The notes beneath the pieces were generated by a model. The model did no database searches. It was given only the letters and a program-made list of their open reading frames with translations, and was not told where the DNA came from. Below are positions 12,767 to 23,489 of a DNA stretch of 64,000 bases, one piece after another (the stretch's first letter is position 1; each line of letters begins with the position of its first letter). A program made the translations under genes and the position numbers. The DNA is from Certhia americana (lineage: Eukaryota; Chordata; Aves; Passeriformes; Certhiidae): NCBI GenBank assembly GCA_018697195.1, contig CM031858.1, positions 84,007,034 to 84,071,033 on the forward strand. The letters are read 5' to 3'.

Positions 12767-15700
12767 AGGACCTCCATTATAATCATCATTTAAAAACTAA
12801 AACTAGGTGCCCAAAAGCCAGGAAGGGGAAAAAACAAACCATAAAACAACAACAAACCAACCAACATAGCATAGGAAAAAAAAAACCTTCACCACCAAAC
12901 CCACCCAGTTCTGGCCTCAACTTTTTGACTTCAGAATTCCTGGAATGACAAACAAAATAATACAACAAAGAACAAAACAAAAGATGGCAATGTTACAGCT
13001 GGTGAGCTTTTTCATAAAGCATTAAAAATGCATGCATTGTGCATACAGATGATGGCAAATCTGCCTCTAGCATAAGATGCAGAGGCAAGAAGTACTTTTT
13101 CCTCACAATAATGCTGCACAGATACGCTCCTCTTGGAAATTGTTTACTATATCTCTTGCTGTGACCATGTACAGTAACTGGAACATCACAGTTAGAGATG
13201 GACAGGATAAACAAAAGCAACCTGACCCACCAAGAAAGCATCTGCCAGCACTTGAGCTGTTGTTCTGCACAATATCAAGGCTTGAATTCTGACATAATCC
13301 CCTGACATCTCGGGTGATGTCAGCACAGGCAGCTATTAGAATGAAGAATGATCCCCCACAAGACATTAATTCAGAAATAATCAATGGTCTTGCAATACAC
13401 ATTTCTCCCTTAACATTCTCCTAAATGGACTTTAATATATTTGAGCCAGAAGGGAAAGCAGGCCTTTTAAGAAAGTTTGTGATATTTTTGTCTTGTGCCA
13501 AAGCCTTCTGAATTTTTAGCTTTTCCAACTCCTTGAAGTTTAATTCCACACTTGTGCTTTGATATAATAAAAGCTCCTCATTCCTTTCCAAGGATGCTCA
13601 GAGCTTTAACAGTACACTAAGCAAGACCAACCTACAGATTTTACCTTCCCCCAGTCCTTCTCACCCCCTCTCTCAATTCCCATTTAAGGAGTGAGAACGT
13701 TCTCCTATCTGAATCCATACCTAGAAGTTTGGCAGAGATGAACATCGTGGAAAAGAAGTAAAGAAGAAAGCGGGAGGAGGGGGGGGGGAGGGGGGGAGAG
13801 GGGGGGGGCCGCGAAATCAACCTACCACCCCCCCTTTTTTTTTTAATTCAGCCTTGAAAACTTCTGCTCCAATCATTTCTAATTACAACTATCCTGTACT
13901 ATCCTCCAATAAAGCCAGTATCTGGCAAAATTTTTCTAGCAGTTTTTTCTCTAGTAAAGGATTCAAATCCTTACTGCCAGTTAGTTTTGACATCTACAGA
14001 TACATGAAGCATGCACAGACATAATTCAGCTGCAATTCCCTGACCAAAAATACGTTTAAGTACAAATCAAAATCACAGAATGACAGATCGTTCACTATCA
14101 GCAACATCAGCAGTAAAAGAGATCTGGGTGACATTTAATGGATTCCCTTCCTCATAGATTCAAAGTTTAAATTAATACTTGAACATGACCTAGAAATAAA
14201 GTGAAGTAAAGAAAAAAAGTAACTTATGAAAACTGAGTCCACGTCCAACTGACAACATGAGTTTGGACAGAGCTGCAGTCACTAGATCAAGTCGTCAAAA
14301 GGCAGAATTTAGATGCTGGGCACTGAAAGAAGTCTCTAAGTGCTAATCTCCATCATGGAAAGAGTCTACAGTCTTACAGATTCCCCCTGCTTATTGATTT
14401 TCTCACCAGGGATGCATAATGGAAGAATGATATTTGTCTCGTGGAGTTTTATCCACCCTTACTTAGCTGCCTTCAGCAACCACAGGCTCAGCTTGGATAC
14501 AGACACTCAAGTTTCTCAGATTTCTCTGCTGACACAAATTTTGCAGCAAGAGTGTGAAGGGAGTGCAAGGACCACGCTCTGATATTTACTGTGTGAACAA
14601 ATGTAGAAATCCCCACTGCTGCTCAGCAGGAGAGCTCCTTCCCACTGGGCTATAGGTTTATTCCAACAGGATGGTATGGTATTTCCTCTATGGTTTGTCT
14701 GCCAGGAAAGTCATTTCCTATTTTTGTCCTGTTATGAGCCAGTAGAAGCTGGCATTGATGGAGGCTGGGAAGAATGAGAGGTTGGTTTGCTAGTGGTTTA
14801 ACCAAACATGTGTTTACAATTACCCATTCATCCCTGTCTGTGCGAAACTGTCTTTTTTGGAACGTCCCCGTGGACCTTGGATTTGGCCTCCAAAAAAGCT
14901 GAAACAGACTCACTAAGAAATGCATTGTTTGAATATTACAGCTAGAGCAACAGAACTGTCCAATGGTTAATATTGCAACCATTAATGCAATTGTTGGGCA
15001 TTAAGATCAACATGGCTGCTCAACTTGTTGCTGTTGGCCTAAGGATGACAGTCCAACAGCAGGAGGGTAAGATAATGGGAAAAGTCCTTGCAGTCTTCCC
15101 CTGGAGTCCAACAAAAGAATACAAAAGAAACAGGGCACCATGTTTCTTTCTCAAATATTCTACAGCATCTGCCCACAAGAAGAAAATGCAGAGATGGTTG
15201 TGGTGTTCCCAGTAAGCTTATCTAGGGCATTCATCACCTCTGCATCCAAGGACCATGACTATCACCATTTTCCCAAAGCTCTTTTCAGAAATACATAGCA
15301 CAATATAATCAAGACTTTCAACCCCCCTCATCCTCTCCACAGTTCTCACTTTAGGGAAGAATAAACAGTGTCTGTTCCATCATCGTGTGCTAAAGGGGAA
15401 ATTTCTCACTGCTGATCCTTCCTCCAAGAAGAGGTCAAACTATTCCAGCAAATATGCCTTATCCCATCATACCTGAAACAGCATAATCTCAAAGACAGCA
15501 GCCTCAAAAGCTGCAGAGTTCCAAAAGAGACACACTTCATCTCTCTCAGTATCAATGAGGTAGACTTTCATGCCATGTGCATAGATTATTCCAGATCTAG
15601 TTTGGCAATCTACAAGCTTGATATAACCTGTAATTTTACTTCATATCATGTATCAGAGAACTACACATTTTCCTCTACCATTTTACTCATTCCACAGTTA

Positions 15701-17613
15701 TCATTTGATACCCAGGGATATAATGACTTACCAAAGGTTTCTGAAAGGATACAGAAAGAAGGTCCCTTACACTAATTTGCAGCAGTAGTTAACATGTAAA
15801 CATGTTGTGTTACCCATGATATGGGAGAAGGTGTCCTATTCTGCTAAAAAGATCATCCACTTTAAAACATCTGATCTTCATGACAGCTTTTGCTGCAGCC
15901 ATTCAGGAATGGTAATCTGCATTCCCCATGGGTTAACTAATTGGGATGCAATTAGCAGGTTTCATTAAAAGCTCTCTTGACTTGTAAATGAACATTAGTG
16001 CTGGGTTTTGAAGAACCCATCATTATTCATTCTGACTATATTTTTGTTCAATCCACACCTGAGTCTCTGGTCAGTGCCACTACAGGTTGCTTTCCTGTAA
16101 AAAAACAAGCATCAGCCATAAAGCTGCTGCCACCTTCAATTGGAAAGTGACTCACCCAGTGCTCATAATCCCATATTTTTGTCAATGACTCTTCTCCATT
16201 AAACAGAACTCCCTGATCTTTTCTGTTACAGAGACCAGGAAAAGCAGAACTGTTTACAAGGGCACTACTCTAAAGCAGAGTATGAACTTGCAATGCCTCC
16301 AGCCCTGAGAGCCACATGCTCTGAATGTCCATATGCTCTGAATTAACTGATCCATCTTATGAAAGATCCTAGGAAGGCAAAGAGGGAAGGAAGTTTTCAG
16401 TCAGTGGACACACATTAGTATGAATGTGAACATCTATCTCTTTAATAAAGAGTTTCAGGACAGCTTGGCACTGATATTCAGTGCTCCTACGTACATTTCA
16501 AGTCCAAAATCTGCTAGAAACTATAAACACCACCATTTTCAGATGAATGGACCTGTATGAAAAACAGCATCTGTCTGTTTTTCTACACATGTACCTGCTG
16601 ACAAGATGGTATCCAGAGGAATAAATCATATAAGAAAAGGGAATATTTAATACATCCAACCAAATCTTACAAAGTCAGGCTATTCTAATTGTTTCATCAC
16701 CGAAGACATTAAGAGACTGTTTGTAGACACAATGCCTCATAGTGATATCAACAATTTTCTTTAATGATGCTCTCATAGTGGAATCTGGCTTTCTAGGATA
16801 GCACTCTCCACATTCCCAATGTGACAGGGGAGCCATATTGAGCTAAATGGAGAATTGGTGTCCAATTCAACAGATGGCATGAGAATAAGAAAGACCTGGC
16901 AAGGGACTAGTTCAGGAGTACACAGTTCAACATGTATAAAGAAAAGAGAAGTCATTGAGGTGGCATCTGTTTACTTCTTTCAAAACAACCATGGTTTGGG
17001 AGAAAAAGTAAAGGGAATCAAGACTATTTTGCCACATCCAAGTTTAGATTGCAACACGCTCTCACAACCAACAGGCACCATTAAGATAGCAAACCTGTAA
17101 ATAAAGCTCAACATTAATAAAGGGATTGGCAACCTCATTCCTTGTAATTCCCAAGAAAGATTGGGGGGGTTTAACTTTTTGGTAAAGGATCTCCATTCCT
17201 AGATTTCCCTGGGTGAACAGCTGCAACTGGTACTATTTTAGAGATGGCCAGGAGCAGGTCCAGTTTCCAAAAAAAACAATCCTAACTTCTTAGCCTGCTT
17301 TCCTACAGAAGGAGGCTTATGCAATCACACTGTAGCCAAGCCAGCTGGCAAGCTGCATGCAAGCCTGACAGAGGCAGAGGTCTCAGGAGTTATCTTCCTT
17401 GTTTATGAAAACACTGGGCCAGGTGGGCACACTTAAGAAACACTGCACCGTGAACTGGAATCAATACTTTCATAGCTGAGATAAATCCAAAGAAAAGCAG
17501 GCCTCCTTAGTTTGGACAGAAATGTTGGCACAAAGTGAAGAGAAGCTTTCCCCCTGACCCCATTAATAAAGTTCACTCAGAGGTTTAGAATAAAAAGGCC
17601 AGCAGAAAATAGT
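12767..17613. other. Gene-free stretch (intron or intergenic)
   Basis: No exon, RNA gene or intact transposon was recognised. Open frames are below about 110 codons and lack domains. One extreme G/C tract at 13772-13840 is listed separately. Confidence 0.6.
13772..13840. repeat. G-run tract followed by C-run and T-run
   Basis: Positions 13772-13808 are almost pure G broken by single A bases, with runs of up to about ten G, and then 'ccgcg'. After about 15 ordinary bases a run of seven C and about ten T follows at 13828-13844. The G part satisfies the G-quadruplex pattern of four or more G-tracts with short loops. The G and C runs could also pair with each other. Such tracts are often mis-sequenced, so the exact length is uncertain. 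Confidence 0.85.
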
Positions 17614-19001
17614 AAGGGGTTTCACTACAGTGTTTGCTGCAACCAGCGAAATTTTTAATTGAGCAAATACCTAAAAATGCACAACACTGGACATCAAAAG
17701 GCACCGCTCCACCTATTTCCCTACCCCATATTTCAGTGGTCTGAAGAAGCACCTGCGTGCATTTCACACACAAAACATATACACACATTTCCCAAGACAG
17801 AGCTGAGCTGGTCTAAGCAGAAGTTACACCTGGAAATCTGGCCACATTTAGCACCACCACCTCCATAACCACACGCAGAGAGGCAGAGCAAAAGGGAGCA
17901 ACAGTAGGGTCCCACTCAAGAGTGAAACCACCCAGGAGCCCCTTAGTGTGCCTGCTGCCACTGCTAGGTGTGCCCAGGGAGGCTGATGGTGCCTCATAGG
18001 CTAGAGGGACATCTGCTCGTTTGGGGCTGTCAGAAAACAAAGTCCCAGTGCAACACTCTGGTGCTGCTGGCAGAAGCAGTGCATTACCCAGCTATGCCTC
18101 TCCTCTGCCAGCTGGGAACTCCTTGACTTGCACAGATACCTTTGCCAGAAAGATACAGATACTTTTTGCCTATTTACATCCCAAGCACAGATGAGAATGT
18201 GACCAAAGATGTCTAAAAAACCTTCATAACGATTCTTGCTGGAGTCATTTAAGCACTCGCAAGACAGAGGGCTGCAAACACTTGTTTTAGTCACAGAGTG
18301 CAGACTATACACTTCAGCAGAACCAAGATGCAGAGATCCATTTTGCATTTAGGCAGGGCTTTTGGACAATGCATTAAAAAACACAGGAATACGTTACTGA
18401 AATCCAGGTGTGGTTGTATGTGAGGATAAAAGCCAACTCACACAGTGCTAAGAGAGGGGATAGTTTGATTAACAAAACCAAGGAAAACCATGGAAGTACC
18501 ACAAGATCTTTAATATGTAGCCAGGGCAAACAAGACCTACTTGAAGAACAAATAACGTCCAAGTGAAGAAAATAAATCAGACCATAACATGGTAAAATGA
18601 TCACCAGAGGCAAGTACCAGGTTCTGCTGCTCTGTCAGTTTACTGTTTGAAGCAGGCTACCAAACAGTACTCTTTAGGCTCTGCTGTTTGCTTTACACTG
18701 TGCTGAATTTTAAAAAGAGTCCGGTGTTAGAGAAAGAAAACCCAAGCAGCTCTGATATTAACGTATACCTGTACAAAGGTAGCCAGAAGAATACAGTACT
18801 GGAACAGCTCTCCTTACGCTGCTCTGAGAGGTTAAGCTATGGAGGAAGACTAACAGCACGGGAAGAGCATCCTGCTTACCTCCCACACCCTGCCTCAGCC
18901 CCAAAACGATCATGAAGCACAGCCAGAATGCTCATCTAAAGTTTCAAGCATATTTCCCCTCTTTCAAGCAGGTTTTCTCATCTCCATGTGTTTGTGGTTT
19001 T

Positions 19002-19078
19002 TTTAACCTGTCCTCATAACTCACCTCTTTTAATCCTAGGATTAGCCTTGCTGCCCTTCTCTGTACTTTTTCTAGAGC
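19002..19078 (-). mobile_element. CR1-superfamily LINE fragment with intact short frame (left copy)
   Basis: The minus strand reads without interruption 'ALEKVQRRAARLILGLKEV' followed by 'SYEDRLK', which is the conserved block just after the reverse-transcriptase domain of CR1-type LINE ORF2. Related but more decayed sequence may extend on both sides (about 18930-19115). It is too short to be functional. Its value is as an internal control: the same block in the right copy carries frameshifting insertions, which suggests that this copy is the better-called one. Confidence 0.75.
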
Positions 19079-20611
19079 TATAAGCAAACTACTAGCCTCA
19101 GAACGCAGGAATAGATGGAGCTGGAGTGTTAATGCATCCTTGCTACATATCCCACAACATCTCCATTAAAACACATAAGCACCTTTACCAGGCAAAACAA
19201 TTTCAGCTGCCCCTCAGAAGTGTAACTGAAGGTGGCAGATGCCCAGATCCCTTCTATCCTGCCCCCTCCTGCTTTGCCCCAACCCCAATTCATTCTGGCT
19301 TGGTGAAGAGAAAAGCAAACCACATTCTTTGGGTCTGTTTTAGAAAACCTGATCAATGCTGCTTTGACATACCAGCAACACATGTTCCCATTTCAACAAA
19401 TGGGAGCATTTCAGGCAGACCACCACTTCAGATGAAGTGGGGCTCCTGGCTGCTGAATCAGCACTTTCCGTCCCGCTGGCAATACAGAGTTATGCGACGC
19501 TTCAAAGGAAAGCAGGGAAAAGGGGGAAAGGGGTGGGAGGGGGCGCTGGCACTTAAGCAACAGAAGCGGGCAAGCGGATTGTGCAGGAGTTCATCTGCCA
19601 AACCAATTAACTGCAAACTGTTCTTATAAAGATGCCACAGTTTCAGCCCCGGCTTGCAGTACCACAGTTATACAATGAGAGCCATGCGTACGCGCCTCTC
19701 CCCGGCGGGGAGCCGGGGCAGGAGAAGCTCCGCACCGCCCCTCAGGGAGGGTCTGCCGGGCTAGCCAGGGGCTGTCGGCGCGGCCGGGGGCTCGGCAGGG
19801 CCGCTCTCCCTCCCGGCTGCTGCCGAGCATCCCTGCCGCGGATGAGCAGGAAGGTGGCAGCACTCCGGGGTGGCATTTCTGCCAACTGCCCATCCGCCAG
19901 CCCTCCCGCAAACCCTAAACGGAGCGGGGCTAACACCGGGGAGTTTCGGCGGCAGCAGCATCACCAGCAGTTGGCGGGGCAGGTCTTCGCTCTCCTCCAG
20001 CGCGGGGCGACGGGAAAGCCCGGCACCGCTGGGGCGAGGCGCGCAGCAGGCGAGCAAACAAAACGCGGCAAGGAAGCCCCGAGACGGGGAAAAGGGCCGA
20101 TCCTCTGAGCCCCGAAGCCGCCGGCCGAACCCCGTCCGACCCCAGCGGCTCTGTGCCGGGCGGGGGGCAGGTCCCCGTCGGGTCATCTGGAAGTGGGGGG
20201 AAGCCTGTCACGCCGGCGGCCCCAGGAAAAGGAAGTTTGCTCTCCTCCTCCTCCTCCTCCTCACCAAGACCGAGCCTCGCGCTACCGAGAGCCAGGCGAG
20301 CGACCATCCACCACCCGGCCCCGGCATCACCCCGCTGTGGCTCCCCAGGGGTCAGCAGCAGCCGCCGCCCCCATGCGCGCCCCCCGCCCCTTACTGGCTA
20401 GCAGGCGGGCAGGCGGCCGGCACCGTCCCGCCACAAGTTTGGCGCGGCGCAGGGGGTCGGGGGAAGGTCGAAGCGCGGCGGGGGGCGGGGACAGGAGCGC
20501 GGGCGGGCGAGGGGGATCCTCCGGGCGGCGGGGTGGAAGTTGGGATGAGAGGCAAGGCGGGCTGGGGTGCGAGAGCGAGCCTACGACGGGAGCCACGCGC
20601 CTCAAAACAGC

Positions 20612-20742
20612 AGTAGCAAAAATAAAAATTAAAAAAAAAACTGAAAAAAAAATAATTAACCAATAAAAATTATGAAAAAAAAAAAGCAGTTAAGCAAGTA
20701 AAATAAAATTTTTAAAGGAGAAAAACAAAAAAAAGGCAAAAC
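20612..20742. repeat. A-rich block inside the CpG island (left copy)
   Basis: About 130 bases are dominated by A-runs, including 'aaccaataaaaatt' near 20658, and interrupt otherwise GC-rich island sequence. The right copy has the counterpart at about 24540-24680, so the block is genuine and not a sequencing artefact, although its exact run lengths differ between copies. It might be a retroposon tail or a low-nucleosome promoter tract. No retroposon body was recognised. Confidence 0.8.
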
Positions 20743-20903
20743 ACACCCAACGCGAACGAGGGACGTTCGCGCCTCCGCAATGGCGTCCCCGGGCTGCGGG
20801 AGGGATCTGCGTGAGAAAACCTTCTGCCTGCCTGTCCGCGCTGCGCCACTCAGACTCCGGTGCAAACGGCGCCCGCCGCCGCCGCGTTCTCCCTCGCGCC
20901 CAC

Positions 20904-20910
20904 TGACGTC
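20904..20910 (+). promoter_or_regulatory. CRE-like site TGACGTC in CpG island
   Basis: The sequence 'tgacgtcc' matches seven of the eight bases of the palindromic CREB/ATF site. In the right copy the corresponding bases read 'tgactcc' (near 24853), so the site is lost there. If the two copies are one locus, the difference is a base-calling error in one of them. Functional status is inferred only from the motif and its island context. Confidence 0.4.
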
Positions 20911-21184
20911 CCGGACGGGCCCCGCCCCGCTCCGCCTTCGCTCCCGCCCCCGCGCAAGCAGCCGCAGCCCCGGCCCGCGCCCCGCCGAGGGCAGGGGGGC
21001 GTGTCCGCGGCAGCCCCGGCGCTCCGGGCACGGTGTGGCGGCACAGCCGCTCTCCAGCACGTCCAGTAGCCGCGTCCGGGAGCGAAGCGGCGCTGGAGGC
21101 TGGCGGATCGCGGGGCTGTGGCGGGTCTCCTGCCCTTTAACACAATAAGCCCGGGCCTCGCAGGTGTAGCACGGCGCGTGATTT

Positions 21185-21284
21185 NNNNNNNNNNNNNNNN
21201 NNNNNNNNNNNNNNNNNNNNNNNNNNNNNNNNNNNNNNNNNNNNNNNNNNNNNNNNNNNNNNNNNNNNNNNNNNNNNNNNNNNN
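21185..21284. other. Assembly gap, exactly 100 N
   Basis: This is a run of exactly 100 undetermined bases, the conventional placeholder for a scaffold gap of unknown length. It separates the two copies of the duplicated segment. No sequence information is present, and the true gap may be negative, meaning the flanking contigs overlap. Confidence 0.99.
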
Positions 21285-22823
21285 AAAGGGGTTTCACTAC
21301 CGTGTTTGCTGCACCACGAAATTTTTAATTGAGCAACATACTGTAAATCAACCTAAAAATGCACAACACTGGACATCAAAGGCACCACCAGCACCCGCTC
21401 ACCTATTTCCCTACCTCATATTCAGTGGTCTAATAAGTCACCTGTAGTGCATTGTCACACACAAAACATATACAGCAAACATTTTCCCAGACAGAGCTGG
21501 GCTGGTTCTAACAGAAGTTACACCCTGGAAATCTGGCCACATTTAGCACCAACCACCCTCCATAACCAAACGCAGATGAGGCAGAGGGCAATAGGGAGCA
21601 AGCAGTAGTGGTCGCGCACTCAAGGGTGAAGACCACCCAAGAAGCCCTTACGTGTAGCGTAGCTGCCATTGCTAGGCTGTGCCCAGGGAGGCTTGATGGT
21701 GCCTCATAGGCTAGAGGGGACATCTGCTCGTTTGGGGCAGCTGTCAGAAAACAAACGCCCGCAGTGCAAACACTCTGTTGCTTTGCTGGCACATAGTAAA
21801 GCAGTGCATTACCCGCTATGCCTCTCCCTGCCAGCTGGGAACTTTAAGAAATTCGGTTATTCACTGCCTTTGCACAGCTAACATTTGCCATGAAAGATAC
21901 AGATACTTTCTATGCCTATTTACATCCCACAAGCACGATGAGAATGTGACGCAATATGTCTAAAAACCTTCATAATAACGATTCTTGCTGGATCATTTCA
22001 GCACTGTGTCCGCAAGACAAGAGGGCTGTGCTCAAACACTTGTTATTATAGTCAACAGAGTGCACGACTATACACTTTAGCAGCAGCAACCAGTTAGATA
22101 CAGAGGATTCCATTTGCATTTAATGGCAGGGCTTTTGGACAATGCATTAAACAAACACCTGGGAACATGAGGAAAACGTTACTGAATCCAGGTTGGTTTG
22201 TATGTTGAGGTATAAAAGGCACTCACACTAGTGGCTATAAGGGGGATAGTTTGATCTCCAAAACCAAGAAAACCCATGGAAGTACCACAAGACATCTTAA
22301 TATGCTAGCCTGGCAAACAAGACCTACCCCTTTTTGAAGAACAAGACGTCCAGTGAAGAAAATAAATCAGGACATAACATGGTAACATGATCACCATAGG
22401 CAATTACCACTGTTCTGCTGCTCTGTTTCGGCCCAGGTTTTTTTTCTTTTACTCGTTTAAGACAGGCTACCACAGCAGACCTTAGGCTCTTGCTGTTTGC
22501 TTACACTGGTGTGCTGAATTATTAAAACAAGCAGTCCGGTGTTAGAGAACAGAAAACACAGCAGCTCTGATTTAACGTATACCTGTACAAAGGTAGCCCA
22601 TAAAGAATACAGTACTGGAACAGCTTCTCCTTAACGCTGCTCTGCAATCGTGAAGCTTGGAGGAAGACTAACAGCACGGGAATAGCATCCTCTTCCCTCC
22701 CACACCCTGCCCTCAGAGCCCAAAACGATCATGAAGCACAGCCAGAATCATCATCTAAAGTTTTCAAGCAATTTCCTCCCCTCTTTCAAGCAGGTTTCTC
22801 ATCTCCATGTGTTTGTGGTTTTT

Positions 22824-22904
22824 TTATAACCTGTCCTCATAACTCACCTCTTTTAATCCTAGGATTAGCCATTGCTGCCCTTCTCTGTACGTTTTTTCTA
22901 GAGC
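22824..22904 (-). mobile_element. CR1-superfamily LINE fragment, frameshifted (right copy)
   Basis: This is the counterpart of 19002-19078. Relative to that copy there are single-base insertions, for example after 'gattagcc' near 22870 and within 'gtacgtttttt' near 22890. They break the 'LEKVQRRAARLIL' frame that is intact in the left copy. It is non-functional. Confidence 0.75.
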
Positions 22905-23489
22905 TATAAGCAAACTACTAGCCTCAGAACGCAGAATAGATGGAGCTGGAGTGTTAAGCATCCTGTTTGCTACATATCTCACAACAACATCTCCATTAAA
23001 AACACTTTAAGCCCTTTTACCAGCAAAAAACAATTTCAGCTGCCCCTCAGAAGTGTAACTGAAGGTGGCAGATGCCCAGGATTCCCTTCTATCCTGTCCC
23101 CCTCCTGGCTTTGCCCCAACCCCAATTCCCTTCTGGCTGGTGAATAGAAAAGCAAACCACATTCCTTTGGGTCTGTTTTAAAAACCTGATCAATGCTGCT
23201 TTTGACTATACAGCAACACTGTTCCTCTCATTTCAACAAATGGGAGCATTTCAGGCAGACACCACTTCAATAAGTCGGGGCTCTGGTCTGCTGAATCAGG
23301 CACTTTCCGTCCCGCTGGCAATACAGAGTTACTGCACGCTTCAAAGGAATGCAGGGAAAGGGGGAAAGGGGTGTGGTAGGGGGCGCTGGCACTTAAGTCA
23401 ACCGAAGCGGGCAAGCGCATTGTGGACAGGAGTTTCATACTGCCAAACCAAATTACCTGCAACTGTTCTCATATAAAGAATGCCACAGT

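Larger units (their letters stand above)
17614..21184 (+). repeat. Left copy of a 3.6-kb duplicated segment abutting an assembly gap
   Basis: This 3571-base segment begins 'aaggggtttcactacagtgt' and stops at the first N. It recurs at 21286-25134 in the same order and orientation, and shared blocks can be followed from start to end. Examples are 'cacaacactggacatcaaa' (17680 and 21361), 'ggcagatgcccag' (19234 and 23069), 'gagagccatgcgtacgcgcc' (19677 and 23530) and 'ggtctcctgccctttaac/aca' (21124 and 25081). Unique sequence lies only to its left. This arrangement is what two unmerged contig ends produce, so it is most likely one real locus represented twice. It holds a LINE fragment and a CpG island. 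Confidence 0.9.
19640..21184. promoter_or_regulatory. CpG island, probable promoter / first-exon region (left copy)
   Basis: GC content and CpG frequency rise sharply from about 19640 and stay high to the gap, apart from an A-rich interruption at 20612-20742. GC boxes are present on both strands, for example 'ggggcgggg' at 20482-20490, 'cccccgcccc' at 20381-20390 and 'ccccgcccc' near 20920. A CRE-like 'tgacgtc' is at 20904-20910, and no TATA box is evident. This is the usual architecture of a broadly expressed or developmental vertebrate promoter. The gene and its direction are not resolved. A plus-strand donor-like CAG/GTGTAG is at 21161-21166, and a weak minus-strand donor-like site is near 20393-20396. 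Long open frames here reflect scarcity of stop codons in GC-rich DNA and are not taken as genes. Confidence 0.8.

Noticed and set aside
19870..20616. 248-codon plus-strand open frame in the CpG island
   Set aside because: High GC makes stop codons rare, all six frames are long here, and the sequence is Pro/Arg/Gly/Ser-rich without a domain. The counterpart in the right copy is frameshifted.
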